Assembly (NCBI RefSeq): GCF_004364155.1
Contig: NZ_SOAZ01000005.1
Span: 1 to 64,000 of the forward strand
Direction of reading: 5' to 3'
DNA from: Fonticella tunisiensis
GTDB lineage: Bacteria > Bacillota > Clostridia > Clostridiales > Caloramatoraceae
DNA: 64,000 nt
The notes below the pieces were generated by a model. That model was given only the letters and a program-made list of their open reading frames with translations. It had not been told where the DNA came from and searched no databases. Within the stretch, counting starts at the first letter, position 1. Every line of letters starts with the position of its first letter. Positions 1-8,298 of the stretch are shown one piece after another. The translations under genes and the position numbers were made by a program.

Positions 1-106
1 AGTAATTAAGATGGGCTTAAGGTTAAGTATGGGCTATCTTACCCTATTCAACATGATTTTTCACTAAGTGTTGCATTTAATATTGCAATTTAAGCATATA
101 ATTTAT

Positions 107-136
107 TTTACACAAATAGTGTTAAAATGCTATACT
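107..136 (+). promoter_or_regulatory. Candidate vegetative promoter for rqcH
   Basis: TTTACA at 107-112 and TATACT at 131-136 are separated by 18 bp, a reasonable sigma-A-type pair about 55 bp before the rqcH start. The rest of bases 1-192 is AT-rich with no gene that I can support. Confidence 0.4.
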
Positions 137-192
137 TTATTTTATGATATGATTTTAGTTCAACAAATGTAAAGAATAATGGAGGTTATAAT

Positions 193-1929
193 ATGCCCTT
201 TGATGGAATTTTTACAAGCAGTGTTGTAAAGGAACTATCATCCCTTGTGGATGGAAAGATTGATAAAATACATCAACCTTCCAAAGATGATATTATTATT
301 TTTATAAAAAAAGAACACAAAAACACTAAAATTCTTTTTTCTGCTAACCCTTCCTACCCTCGTGTTCATATAACAAGGATAAGCACTCAAAACCCTCCTG
401 TACCTCCTACTTTCTGCATGATATTAAGAAAGCATTTAACAGGCGGCAGAATAACTTATATAAGACAGGTGGATTTTGATAGAATCGTTGAATTTATAAT
501 TGAGGGAAAGGATGAACTGGGCTACCCGGTAGTTTATCGTTTAATTATCGAAATAATGGGTAAACACAGCAACATAATACTGCTAAATAATGAAAACATA
601 ATCATAGACTCAATAAAACATGTAGGAAGCAGTATAAGCAGATACAGGGAGGTACTTCCTGGAGTCAAATATATTCAACCTCCAACACAGGATAAAATTA
701 ACCCATTAACTATAACAAAAAACGATTTAGAAGAAATTTTTAACCGTAGTGGAGAAATTCCTTCCTTTAAAGTTTTTATAAACAGCTTCTTTGGTATAGG
801 AAAAGTCTTTTCATACCAAATATGCGGTGAGCTCAGCGTCAAAAAAATATGTGAGTTATCTGAGCAGGAAAGAGAAATGCTTATTTCTAATTTCTTCTAT
901 TATACTTCAAAAATTAAAAGCGGTGACTTTGATAACTTTATTTTCTATAGAAATTCTGATATGGTAGATTATTATGCCATGTCTCTTAAGGAATATAAGG
1001 ACCTTGAAAAAATTCATTTTGAATCGCCTGGCGAGCTGCTTGACACCTTCTACGGAAGCCGCGACCTTAGGGACAGGCTTAAGCAGAAATACAATGACGT
1101 TTTTAAAATTGTTACAGGCTTAATAGAAAAAAACATAAAAAAGATTCAGATTCATCGCTCAAAACTTGAGGAATGCAAAGATTTTGAAAAATGGAAGTTG
1201 TATGGAGATCTTATAATGGCAAATCAATATACAATAGTGCAGGGATCAGACGGAGTAATGCTCCAGAATTTCTATGATGAGTCCCTCTCAGAGGTTTTTG
1301 TTCCTCTTGATAAGGAGATTTCTCCTGTTGAAAATGCAAAAAAATATTATAAAAGATACTCCAAGGAAAAATCCACGGTACAAATAGTTTCAAAACAACT
1401 TGAAGAGAGCCTTGAAGAAAAGGATTACCTTGAGACAATACTCTTTAATCTTGAAAATGCTTCTGACATTGAAACTATAGAAGAAATAATAAATGAGCTT
1501 TCAGAGATGGGCTACATCAAAAAGAGAAGGAATGGAAAAAATCAGGGCAAAGCAGCACCACACCACTTCATCTCCAGCGATGGATTTGATATTTACGTTG
1601 GCAAAAACAACAAGCAAAACGACTATCTTACCACTAAATTTGCAATATCCAGCGATATATGGATGCACACTAAGAACATACCTGGATCCCATGTTATAAT
1701 AAAATCCAGAGCTGGTAAAGTTTCTGATACAGCACTCCTTGAAGGTGCCATACTGGCTGCCTACTTCAGCAAGGCAAAAAATTCTACAAACGTCCCGGTG
1801 GACTTTACAGAGCGCAAAAATGTAAAGAAGCCCTCAGGTGCAAAACCTGGAATGGTTATATATTATACAAATAGAACTATTTATGTTACTCCTGACGAGG
1901 AAAAAGTAAATAGAATAAAAAAAGTTTAA
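193..1929 (+). CDS. rqcH: Rqc2 homolog RqcH (NFACT protein, fibronectin-binding protein A family)
   Basis: Ribosome-associated quality control factor. In Bacillus subtilis the homolog binds obstructed 50S subunits and recruits tRNA-Ala to add C-terminal alanine tails to stalled nascent chains. The 578-residue protein has the family layout: an NFACT-N domain from residue 4, a central helical and coiled-coil part (about 260-440), and an NFACT-R domain near 460-560 containing the family motif DIWMHTKNIPGSH. The Asp96-Arg97 pair (in QVDFDR) fits the DR pair needed for tRNA binding in characterised homologs. The start has GGAGG 8 bases upstream. The gene is monocistronic and convergent with uraA, with a shared hairpin between them. 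The older name 'fibronectin-binding protein' reflects homology, not a demonstrated role here. Confidence 0.95.
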   Translation: MPFDGIFTSSVVKELSSLVDGKIDKIHQPSKDDIIIFIKKEHKNTKILFSANPSYPRVHITRISTQNPPVPPTFCMILRKHLTGGRITYIRQVDFDRIVEFIIEGKDELGYPVVYRLIIEIMGKHSNIILLNNENIIIDSIKHVGSSISRYREVLPGVKYIQPPTQDKINPLTITKNDLEEIFNRSGEIPSFKVFINSFFGIGKVFSYQICGELSVKKICELSEQEREMLISNFFYYTSKIKSGDFDNFIFYRNSDMVDYYAMSLKEYKDLEKIHFESPGELLDTFYGSRDLRDRLKQKYNDVFKIVTGLIEKNIKKIQIHRSKLEECKDFEKWKLYGDLIMANQYTIVQGSDGVMLQNFYDESLSEVFVPLDKEISPVENAKKYYKRYSKEKSTVQIVSKQLEESLEEKDYLETILFNLENASDIETIEEIINELSEMGYIKKRRNGKNQGKAAPHHFISSDGFDIYVGKNNKQNDYLTTKFAISSDIWMHTKNIPGSHVIIKSRAGKVSDTALLEGAILAAYFSKAKNSTNVPVDFTERKNVKKPSGAKPGMVIYYTNRTIYVTPDEEKVNRIKKV

Positions 1930-1960
1930 AAGGAGCTGTTGATTATTTCAACAGCTCCTT
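1930..1960. terminator. Bidirectional rho-independent terminator between rqcH and uraA
   Basis: A perfect 13-bp stem (AAGGAGCTGTTGA at 1930-1942 with its complement at 1948-1960) has a 5-nt loop. On the minus strand it is followed by an interrupted T-rich run, and on the plus strand by a weaker one. It sits between two convergent genes. Confidence 0.8.
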
Positions 1961-1989
1961 ATCATAGTTTATCGACGTATATAGCAATT

Positions 1990-3306
1990 TTATAAGCTCA
2001 ATTCCGTTTCTTCGTCTTTGCCTATTGCTATTTCTTCAACATCTTCCACCGCTGCATCTTCATCCCTAATACCTTCAGGCAGTATTAAATTTAATAGTAT
2101 TCCTACAAAGGTTGCCAGAGCCATACCTTCTACTGCAAAGTTTTCGGAGAAGTTTATTTTAGCCCCTCCAATTCCAAGTACAAGTATAACAGAGGATATT
2201 ATAAGGTTGCGTTTCTGGCTGAAATCTATTCCACTGTCCACAAGCATTCTCAATCCCGATGAGGCTATAACTCCAAACAGCATTATGCTTATTCCTCCCA
2301 TTACCGGGAAAGGTATGGTGCTGAGCACCGCTCCAACTTTTCCTATGAAGGACAGAAGTATTGCAATCACAGCTGCTCCTCCGATTACCCATACGCTATA
2401 TACCTTTGTAATGGCCATGACACCTATGTTTTCTCCATATGTTGTGTTAGGAGGTGCCCCTATTAATCCCGCAATGCTCGTTGCAAGGCCGTCACCAAGT
2501 ATTGATCTATGAAGCCCTGGTTTCTTTGTAAAATCCCTGCCGCAGACATTGTTTGTTACAAACACATGTCCAATATGCTCTGTTATAGTCACTATCGAAA
2601 CCGGCGCAATTGCGAGTATGGCAGGGAGTGAAAACTTCACTCCTGGAAATTTAGGTATTTCTAACCAGCTGGCCTGCTGTATAACCTTTACATCAACTAT
2701 GCCAAGTGCAAGGGACAGTATATATCCAGATACAAGGGCAATTAAAATTGGTATAACTGCGAGGAATCCTTTAAAGTACATGGAACCAAAAACTGCTACA
2801 GCCAGTGTAAACATTGATACCCATACTTCTCTGTTTTGAAGAATGCCCGCTGCTCCCTCTTTAGGAAGAAGTCCAGCCCAGTTTACAGCTGTACCTGCCA
2901 GTCCGAGCCCAATTACTATTACAACTGAGCCAACCACAACGGGAGGAAGAAGCTTATCAATCCACGACGTTCCGAATCGCTTAATTATATAGGCAAACAA
3001 CACATATACAAGCCCGGCTACTACTACGCCGCCCATTGCAGAATCAAGCCCCTGGCTTTTGGATACAAACAGCATTGGAGCTATAAAAGCAAAGGATGAT
3101 CCGACATATGCCGGGAGCTTTCCCTTTGTGCAGATTATATATATGAGAGTACCTATGCCGCTTCCAAGAAGTGCAAGTGATGGGTTCATACCCAGAAGGT
3201 TTGGAACAAGAATTGTTGCACCTACCATTGCAAAGAGGTGTTGAAGGCTTAGCGGTATAGTTTTTAGTATAGGAAGTCTTTCTTCAACGTCAACAAAATT
3301 TTTCAT
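1990..3306 (-). CDS. uraA: Uracil permease (NCS2 family)
   Basis: Nucleobase transporter importing uracil, probably by proton symport. The 438 residues are almost entirely hydrophobic helices, in line with the 14-segment NCS2 fold. Family substrate-site residues are visible: Glu243 and His247 in TEHIGHVF and Glu292 in TYGENIG, matching the Glu/His/Glu set of E. coli UraA. The C-terminal 25 residues are acidic and cytoplasmic. It lies directly downstream of pyrR, as in the B. subtilis pyr locus, and its leader carries a PyrR-type RNA site, so uptake is probably repressed by UMP. A xanthine permease is possible in this family, but the pyr context strongly favours uracil. Confidence 0.95.
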   Translation of the reverse strand: MKNFVDVEERLPILKTIPLSLQHLFAMVGATILVPNLLGMNPSLALLGSGIGTLIYIICTKGKLPAYVGSSFAFIAPMLFVSKSQGLDSAMGGVVVAGLVYVLFAYIIKRFGTSWIDKLLPPVVVGSVVIVIGLGLAGTAVNWAGLLPKEGAAGILQNREVWVSMFTLAVAVFGSMYFKGFLAVIPILIALVSGYILSLALGIVDVKVIQQASWLEIPKFPGVKFSLPAILAIAPVSIVTITEHIGHVFVTNNVCGRDFTKKPGLHRSILGDGLATSIAGLIGAPPNTTYGENIGVMAITKVYSVWVIGGAAVIAILLSFIGKVGAVLSTIPFPVMGGISIMLFGVIASSGLRMLVDSGIDFSQKRNLIISSVILVLGIGGAKINFSENFAVEGMALATFVGILLNLILPEGIRDEDAAVEDVEEIAIGKDEETELSL

Positions 3307-3312
3307 ACAAAA

Positions 3313-3383
3313 TCCCCCTTTTATATTGATTATTTGGTTCTTTGGGGGAGCAAATGCTCCCTTATTAGTCTCTCAGGACTAAT
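3313..3383 (-). promoter_or_regulatory. PyrR-type RNA leader of uraA with possible ribosome-site sequestration
   Basis: The leader RNA carries AGUCCUGAGAGACU (minus strand, 3380-3367), close to the PyrR-binding consensus, inside a 7-bp stem (3364-3370 with 3377-3383). Next comes GGGAGC-AUUU-GCUCCC (3361-3346), whose 3' arm runs into CC. The UCCCCC at 3349-3344 is exactly complementary to the GGGGGA of the uraA ribosome-binding site (3318-3313). No U-tract follows the hairpin. I infer two exclusive folds: one buries UCCCCC in the hairpin and frees the ribosome site, the other pairs it with that site. Control would then be translational. Confidence 0.6.
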
Positions 3384-3401
3384 TTAAAGGTTATCTCTGT
3401 A

Positions 3402-4063
<662 letters not shown>

Positions 4064-4113
4064 ATTTAAAGGTTATATTTAATATAACATATTAATCATA
4101 TATTTTCAATATA

Positions 4114-5031
4114 CTATCTATCAATTTTCCTTAGAAGTTCCTTAAAATACTCCGGAAGAGGTGCAGTAAATTCCATGTATTCCTTCGTTGCCGGATGTAT
4201 AAAACCAAGAACCGCTGCATGAAGTGCCTGACCTTTCAACTTATATTTTTGTTTTTTATATCCGTAAACGGGATCCCCTACAAGTGGGTGTCCTATATAT
4301 GCCATATGCACTCTTATTTGATGAGTGCGTCCTGTTTCTAACCTTGCCTCAATAAGAGTATTCTCTTTATATCTTTTTAAAACCTTATAGTGGGTTATTG
4401 CATGCCTTCCATTCTTTGTTACAACAGCCATCTTCTTTCTCTCAACAGGATGCCTCCCTATGGCGGCGCTTATTGTTCCACTATCATTTTTAATAATTCC
4501 TTCTGTAAGTGCCATGTAAACTCTCTTAACGGAATGCTCCTTTATCTGCTCGGAAAGGCTTCTGTGTGCCTCGTCGTTTTTTGCAACAACCAGAACTCCC
4601 GAGGTATCCTTATCTATTCTGTGTACGATACCTGGCCTTACTACGCCATTTATACTTGACAAGCTGGTACACCTTGCGAGAAGAGCATTAACCAAGGTTC
4701 CTGAATTGTTCCCTGCAGCAGGATGCACTACCATACCCTGGGGTTTATTCACTACTGCAATATAATCATCCTCGTACATTATCTCTATGTCTATGTCCTC
4801 AGGAACTACTTCAAGTTTTACGGGTTCCGGGATATCAACGCTTATTTCATCTCCGGGCTTAATTTTGTAATTGCTCTTGACTTTTTTATTCTTTAGCTTG
4901 ATTTTTTCATCATTTATTAACTTCTGAACCTGGGATCTTGAAAGGTCATTTAGTTTCTCACTTATATAAACGTCTATTCTCTTTCCGGAATCCTCTTCTT
5001 CAACTACGAACTTAAAGTTCTTTTCACTCAT
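4114..5031 (-). CDS. RluA/RluD-family 23S rRNA pseudouridine synthase
   Basis: Converts specific uridines of 23S rRNA to pseudouridine. The 305 residues comprise an N-terminal S4 RNA-binding domain (about 14-75) and the RluA catalytic domain. The signature HRIDKDTSG is at 137-145, so Asp140 is the catalytic aspartate. The length and S4 domain fit the RluD/YlyB subgroup rather than RluA. It starts 16 bp after lspA, as in the Bacillus lspA-ylyB-pyrR order. The exact target uridines cannot be read from sequence. Confidence 0.93.
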   Translation of the reverse strand: MSEKNFKFVVEEEDSGKRIDVYISEKLNDLSRSQVQKLINDEKIKLKNKKVKSNYKIKPGDEISVDIPEPVKLEVVPEDIDIEIMYEDDYIAVVNKPQGMVVHPAAGNNSGTLVNALLARCTSLSSINGVVRPGIVHRIDKDTSGVLVVAKNDEAHRSLSEQIKEHSVKRVYMALTEGIIKNDSGTISAAIGRHPVERKKMAVVTKNGRHAITHYKVLKRYKENTLIEARLETGRTHQIRVHMAYIGHPLVGDPVYGYKKQKYKLKGQALHAAVLGFIHPATKEYMEFTAPLPEYFKELLRKIDR

Positions 5032-5047
5032 TAAATATCACTCCTGA

Positions 5048-5494
5048 CTATTCTTCCCGGGCAAAGAGTATGTTTATTGCCAGCAATATGGTACCACAAA
5101 CAACACATATATCTGCAACATTGAAAACCGGCCAATCAAACATATCCTTAATATAGAAATGAATAAAGTCTGTAACATATCCAAGGGTTACTCTGTCTAT
5201 TAGGTTTCCTATTGCTCCAGCAGATATTAATATAAGGCTTATCCTCATCCATTTGTTTAGATCTTTGCTCTTTAAAAGATAATAAAGCATTAATACTATT
5301 ACAATAGCTGTTATTACAATTAGAAGAAACTTCATATTTTGAAAAAGTCCAAAGGCTGCTCCCCTGTTTTCTACATAGGTAAGTTCAAGATAGTCTTTAA
5401 AAACACTTATATTTTTGCCAGCAAGAGTGTTTTTAGCTATATATTTTGTTATCTGATCCAGCATCGCTATAATTAAAATAAATAATATATTCAT
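5048..5494 (-). CDS. lspA: Lipoprotein signal peptidase (signal peptidase II)
   Basis: Membrane aspartyl peptidase that removes signal peptides from diacylglyceryl-modified prolipoproteins. At 148 residues it has four predicted membrane helices and the family motifs: NRGAAFG (43-49), GNLIDR (96-101), and the catalytic dyad Asp109 (VTDF) and Asp128 (FNVAD). First gene of the lspA-rluD-pyrR-uraA run, with GGGGGGA upstream of the ATG. Confidence 0.96.
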   Translation of the reverse strand: MNILFILIIAMLDQITKYIAKNTLAGKNISVFKDYLELTYVENRGAAFGLFQNMKFLLIVITAIVIVLMLYYLLKSKDLNKWMRISLILISAGAIGNLIDRVTLGYVTDFIHFYIKDMFDWPVFNVADICVVCGTILLAINILFAREE

Positions 5495-5544
5495 GTTCTC
5501 CCCCCACTATTTTTAAATTAATTACTTATTAAATGATAAAACAA

Positions 5545-5564
5545 GACTTGCAATGATGCAAGTC
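5545..5564 (-). terminator. Terminator after the DksA-like gene
   Basis: GACTTGCA at 5545-5552 pairs with TGCAAGTC at 5557-5564 around a 4-nt loop. On the minus strand it is followed by TTGTTTTAT. It separates the DksA-like/DUF5665 pair from lspA. Confidence 0.75.
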
Positions 5565-5654
5565 CTTAATACAGCAGGCATACCTTGAGTTGAATACTTA
5601 ATATGGCTTATTCATTTCAAACCATAGAAATAAACATACCCATATCTTATAAAC

Positions 5655-6302
5655 TTAAGGCAGCTGATTTTTGTACTGCTGGTTACTTATTTTATCTGTA
5701 AACTCCACAATTCCTTCCTCCCCTTCGGGATCGCTGTCCGGAAATTCTTCATCATCCTGATCATCGAAATTCCTTATAATCCCACGTCTTTTCTCATACT
5801 TTGCAACATCCTGCCATGAATCCTCCATGTTGTATTCAACTTCATATTCATCCTCTTCAGTATAATCCCTAAAGGCTCTTCCAAAGGGAGGCAGTGTCTC
5901 TTCTTCGACAGGCCTGTCATATCTATATGTGTTGTAATCCGCTTTCTTTTCTTCACATTCAATACATGTAGTCGCATATGGCAGGAAGTTTAGCCTTTCC
6001 TCCGATATTTCCCTTCCGCACAGCTCACATATACCATATTTACCGCTTTCAATTCTATTAAGGGCGTTGTTTATCTGTTCAAGAATCGATTCTTCGTTAT
6101 TTAATAGGGCAAATCTTCTTACCTTATCATACATTTCTGTTCCTATGTCTCCCGAATGATTGTCGATCATGGAAAGTTCCTCAAGCTCATCCCTCTGGGA
6201 AAATCCCTGACCATGCTCCATTATACCTTCAATAGCCCTCTGTATTCTATTCCTTTCGTTTATGAGCCTTGCTTTATATATTTGTAGCTTATCTTTATCC
6301 AT
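5655..6302 (-). CDS. TraR/DksA-type C4 zinc-finger protein (YteA family)
   Basis: A 215-residue protein with an N-terminal helical region (about 1-88) and one C4 zinc finger: Cys92, Cys95, Cys113 and Cys116 in the pattern CxxC-x17-CxxC. The C-terminal 90 residues are very acidic, with many Glu and Asp. This is the layout of the Firmicute YteA group, whose role is not established. Relationship to E. coli DksA suggests, but does not show, action on RNA polymerase. It is 10 bp downstream of the DUF5665 gene and probably co-transcribed with it. Confidence 0.85.
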   Translation of the reverse strand: MDKDKLQIYKARLINERNRIQRAIEGIMEHGQGFSQRDELEELSMIDNHSGDIGTEMYDKVRRFALLNNEESILEQINNALNRIESGKYGICELCGREISEERLNFLPYATTCIECEEKKADYNTYRYDRPVEEETLPPFGRAFRDYTEEDEYEVEYNMEDSWQDVAKYEKRRGIIRNFDDQDDEEFPDSDPEGEEGIVEFTDKISNQQYKNQLP

Positions 6303-6312
6303 AATACCACCC

Positions 6313-6603
6313 CTATCTTATCTTTGTATTCAACTGTACCAGTTTTACTATCTCGGTTATAATTCCTCCAATTATAGGCAGGTTCAAAACAACGAGCCTC
6401 TGAAGCAGGTAAAGCACCAGGGCTCCCAGTATGGTAAAACCAACAGCAATTCCAAAACCTCTTGCAATCCCTGATATGAAGTTTAAAGCTATCATCCTGA
6501 CAGGGTTCTGCATAAGGTCTATGTAGTCGCCAAACTTTGCTCTTTCCAGCTGCGCTGCAACTGTCTGAAGAACCTTCCTGTATTCTTCACAATCACTTGC
6601 CAT
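6313..6603 (-). CDS. DUF5665 family small membrane protein
   Basis: A 96-residue protein of unknown function. The first 40 residues are mixed helical, followed by a long apolar stretch (about 43-72, rich in Gly, Ala, Leu and Ile) that should span the membrane once or as a hairpin, and an amphipathic tail. The pattern with PVRMIALNF before the membrane segment fits the DUF5665 family as I recall it. AGGTTTTATT precedes the ATG. It leads the two-gene unit with the DksA-like gene. Confidence 0.75.
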   Translation of the reverse strand: MASDCEEYRKVLQTVAAQLERAKFGDYIDLMQNPVRMIALNFISGIARGFGIAVGFTILGALVLYLLQRLVVLNLPIIGGIITEIVKLVQLNTKIR

Positions 6604-6704
6604 AATAAAACCTCCCAGTATATTTTGTGAAGTTATTCAAAAAAATATTTAAAATCAGCATTTTACCGAAATAATATTTATTTTAATAGGTTCTAAATAA
6701 ATAA

Positions 6705-6782
6705 GTGGCTGAGAAGCCTAAGTGCAATTCCTTTTGCTTTAGCTTTTATGCATTAAAGGAATTCACTTGATCTTTCAGCCAC
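6705..6782. repeat. Long interrupted inverted repeat downstream of aroF
   Basis: GTGGCTGA at 6705-6712 pairs with TCAGCCAC at 6775-6782, and an inner arm AAGTG-AATTCCTTT (about 6720-6734) pairs with AAAGGAATTCACTT (6755-6768). The hairpin is about 78 nt, starts 26 bp after the aroF stop and may be its terminator, although no long U-run follows. The outer stem word GTGGCTGA also forms the terminator stem after ldh. Confidence 0.6.
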
Positions 6783-6807
6783 CTCGAGTTTTAGAACTTC
6801 TTTAATA

Positions 6808-7605
6808 TCACTCCATATTCAGATATCTATGTAACCTTAAAACTTCCCTGTAAATTGATTTAAAGCCTTCAAAATCAACTGACTGGTTTCCATCGGAGAG
6901 AGCCTTCTCAGGTTCAGGATGAATTTCTATCATAAGACCATCTGCTCCTGCCGCTATAGCTGCAAGGCTCATGGGCTTTATAAGCTCCCTTCTACCTGTC
7001 CCATGGCTTGGATCAACTATTACCTTTAATTTCGTTTTCTGCTTTATTACAGGCACGCAGTTTAGATCCAAAGTGTTTCTGGTGTATGTTTCAAATGTTC
7101 TTATCCCTCTCTCACATAAAATGATGTCATCGTTTCCCTCCAGGGATATGTACTCGGCTGCACTTAGCCATTCCTCTATAGTAGCGGATAGTCCCCTCTT
7201 TAACAGCACTTTTTTGTTTAACCTTCCAACTTCCTTAAGAAGGGGATAGTTGTACATGTTTCTGGAACCTATTTGAACTATATCTGCAACTTCGCATATG
7301 CCTTCTATATCCCTTACATCCATTATCTCAGAAACTATTTTAACATCATATTTAAGCTTTACTTCCCTAAGTATTTCAAGCCCCTTATCACCAAGCCCCT
7401 GAAAACTATAGGGAGATGTCCTCGGCTTAAAGGCACCTCCCCTTATATAACTAATTCCCAGGCTCTTTAGAAATGCCACGGTACTGTCCATTACATCATA
7501 ATTTTCTACACTACATGGACCTGCAATTATCATTAAATCATTGTCAATCACAGTACCAGCCTCATCCCTATTTTTTAAAACTCTCTTTAGTTTCAACTCT
7601 ATCAC
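6808..7605 (-). CDS. aroF: 3-deoxy-7-phosphoheptulonate (DAHP) synthase, type I-beta
   Basis: First step of the shikimate pathway: phosphoenolpyruvate plus erythrose 4-phosphate gives DAHP. Recognisable core motifs are IAGPCSVEN (residues 27-35) and GGAFKPRTSPYSFQG (about 56-70), with VDPSHGTGRR late in the protein. At 265 residues it is essentially the bare barrel, lacking the N-terminal ACT-like or chorismate-mutase-like regulatory domains found in longer relatives. The GTG at 7605 follows the mtnN stop directly. A TTG at 7596 is also possible, with AGGTGAT placed 4 nt before it. Last gene of the aroB-mtnN-aroF unit. Confidence 0.93.
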   Translation of the reverse strand: MIELKLKRVLKNRDEAGTVIDNDLMIIAGPCSVENYDVMDSTVAFLKSLGISYIRGGAFKPRTSPYSFQGLGDKGLEILREVKLKYDVKIVSEIMDVRDIEGICEVADIVQIGSRNMYNYPLLKEVGRLNKKVLLKRGLSATIEEWLSAAEYISLEGNDDIILCERGIRTFETYTRNTLDLNCVPVIKQKTKLKVIVDPSHGTGRRELIKPMSLAAIAAGADGLMIEIHPEPEKALSDGNQSVDFEGFKSIYREVLRLHRYLNME

Positions 7606-8298
7606 CTACATATTTCTAATCATATTCTTTAGTATTCCTATGGAGTTGTGTATTGCCATGTTTTTAAATGTTTCATAGTCTATATGTGCACTTCCATCAG
7701 CCCTGTCGGATATGGATCTAATTACTACAAATGGGATTCCGTTAGCATAACATGTATGTCCAATTGCTGCTCCTTCCATTTCTACAGCATATGCACCAAA
7801 AATCTCTCTCAGCTTTTTAATTTTTATATGATCTGCAATAAACTGATCCCCTGAAACTATTCTTCCCCTGTATACTTTAAACCCATCCATTTGTGTAGCT
7901 GATGAAAAGGCTAGATCCACAAGCCTGCTGTCAGCCTTGAAAGAATAAACGTCCATTCTTGGCACCTGACCAATCCTATCGCCAAAGGCCGTAGTATCCA
8001 TGTCATGGTGTACAAGATCCGTTGATATTACAACATCTCCAGGATTAATTTCCTCATAAACCCCTCCGGCTATGCCTGTGTTTACAACTACATCAACATT
8101 GAAGTCATCAATTAGTATTTGTGTGCAAATAGCAGCATTAACCTTTCCTATGCCACTTCTTACAACAACAACTTCTTTATCAAGAAATTTTCCCATATAA
8201 AACTCCATGCCGGCCTTTTTCTCTATTCTTTCTAATTGCATGTGTTCCTTGATTTGAAAAATCTCTTCATCCATTGCTCCAATGATACCTATTATCAT
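7606..8298 (-). CDS. mtnN: 5'-methylthioadenosine/S-adenosylhomocysteine nucleosidase
   Basis: Cleaves adenine from methylthioadenosine and S-adenosylhomocysteine, recycling by-products of methylation and polyamine synthesis. The 230 residues match the family length. Active-site residues are in place: Glu12 (AMDEE), Glu175 (AVEMEGAA) and Asp198 (SDRADG), corresponding to Glu12, Glu174 and Asp197 of the E. coli enzyme. Its ATG overlaps the aroB stop by 4 nt, so it is translationally coupled inside an aromatic-biosynthesis unit. The window also encodes SpeH, a potential indirect source of methylthioadenosine through polyamine synthesis. Confidence 0.95.
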   Translation of the reverse strand: MIIGIIGAMDEEIFQIKEHMQLERIEKKAGMEFYMGKFLDKEVVVVRSGIGKVNAAICTQILIDDFNVDVVVNTGIAGGVYEEINPGDVVISTDLVHHDMDTTAFGDRIGQVPRMDVYSFKADSRLVDLAFSSATQMDGFKVYRGRIVSGDQFIADHIKIKKLREIFGAYAVEMEGAAIGHTCYANGIPFVVIRSISDRADGSAHIDYETFKNMAIHNSIGILKNMIRNM

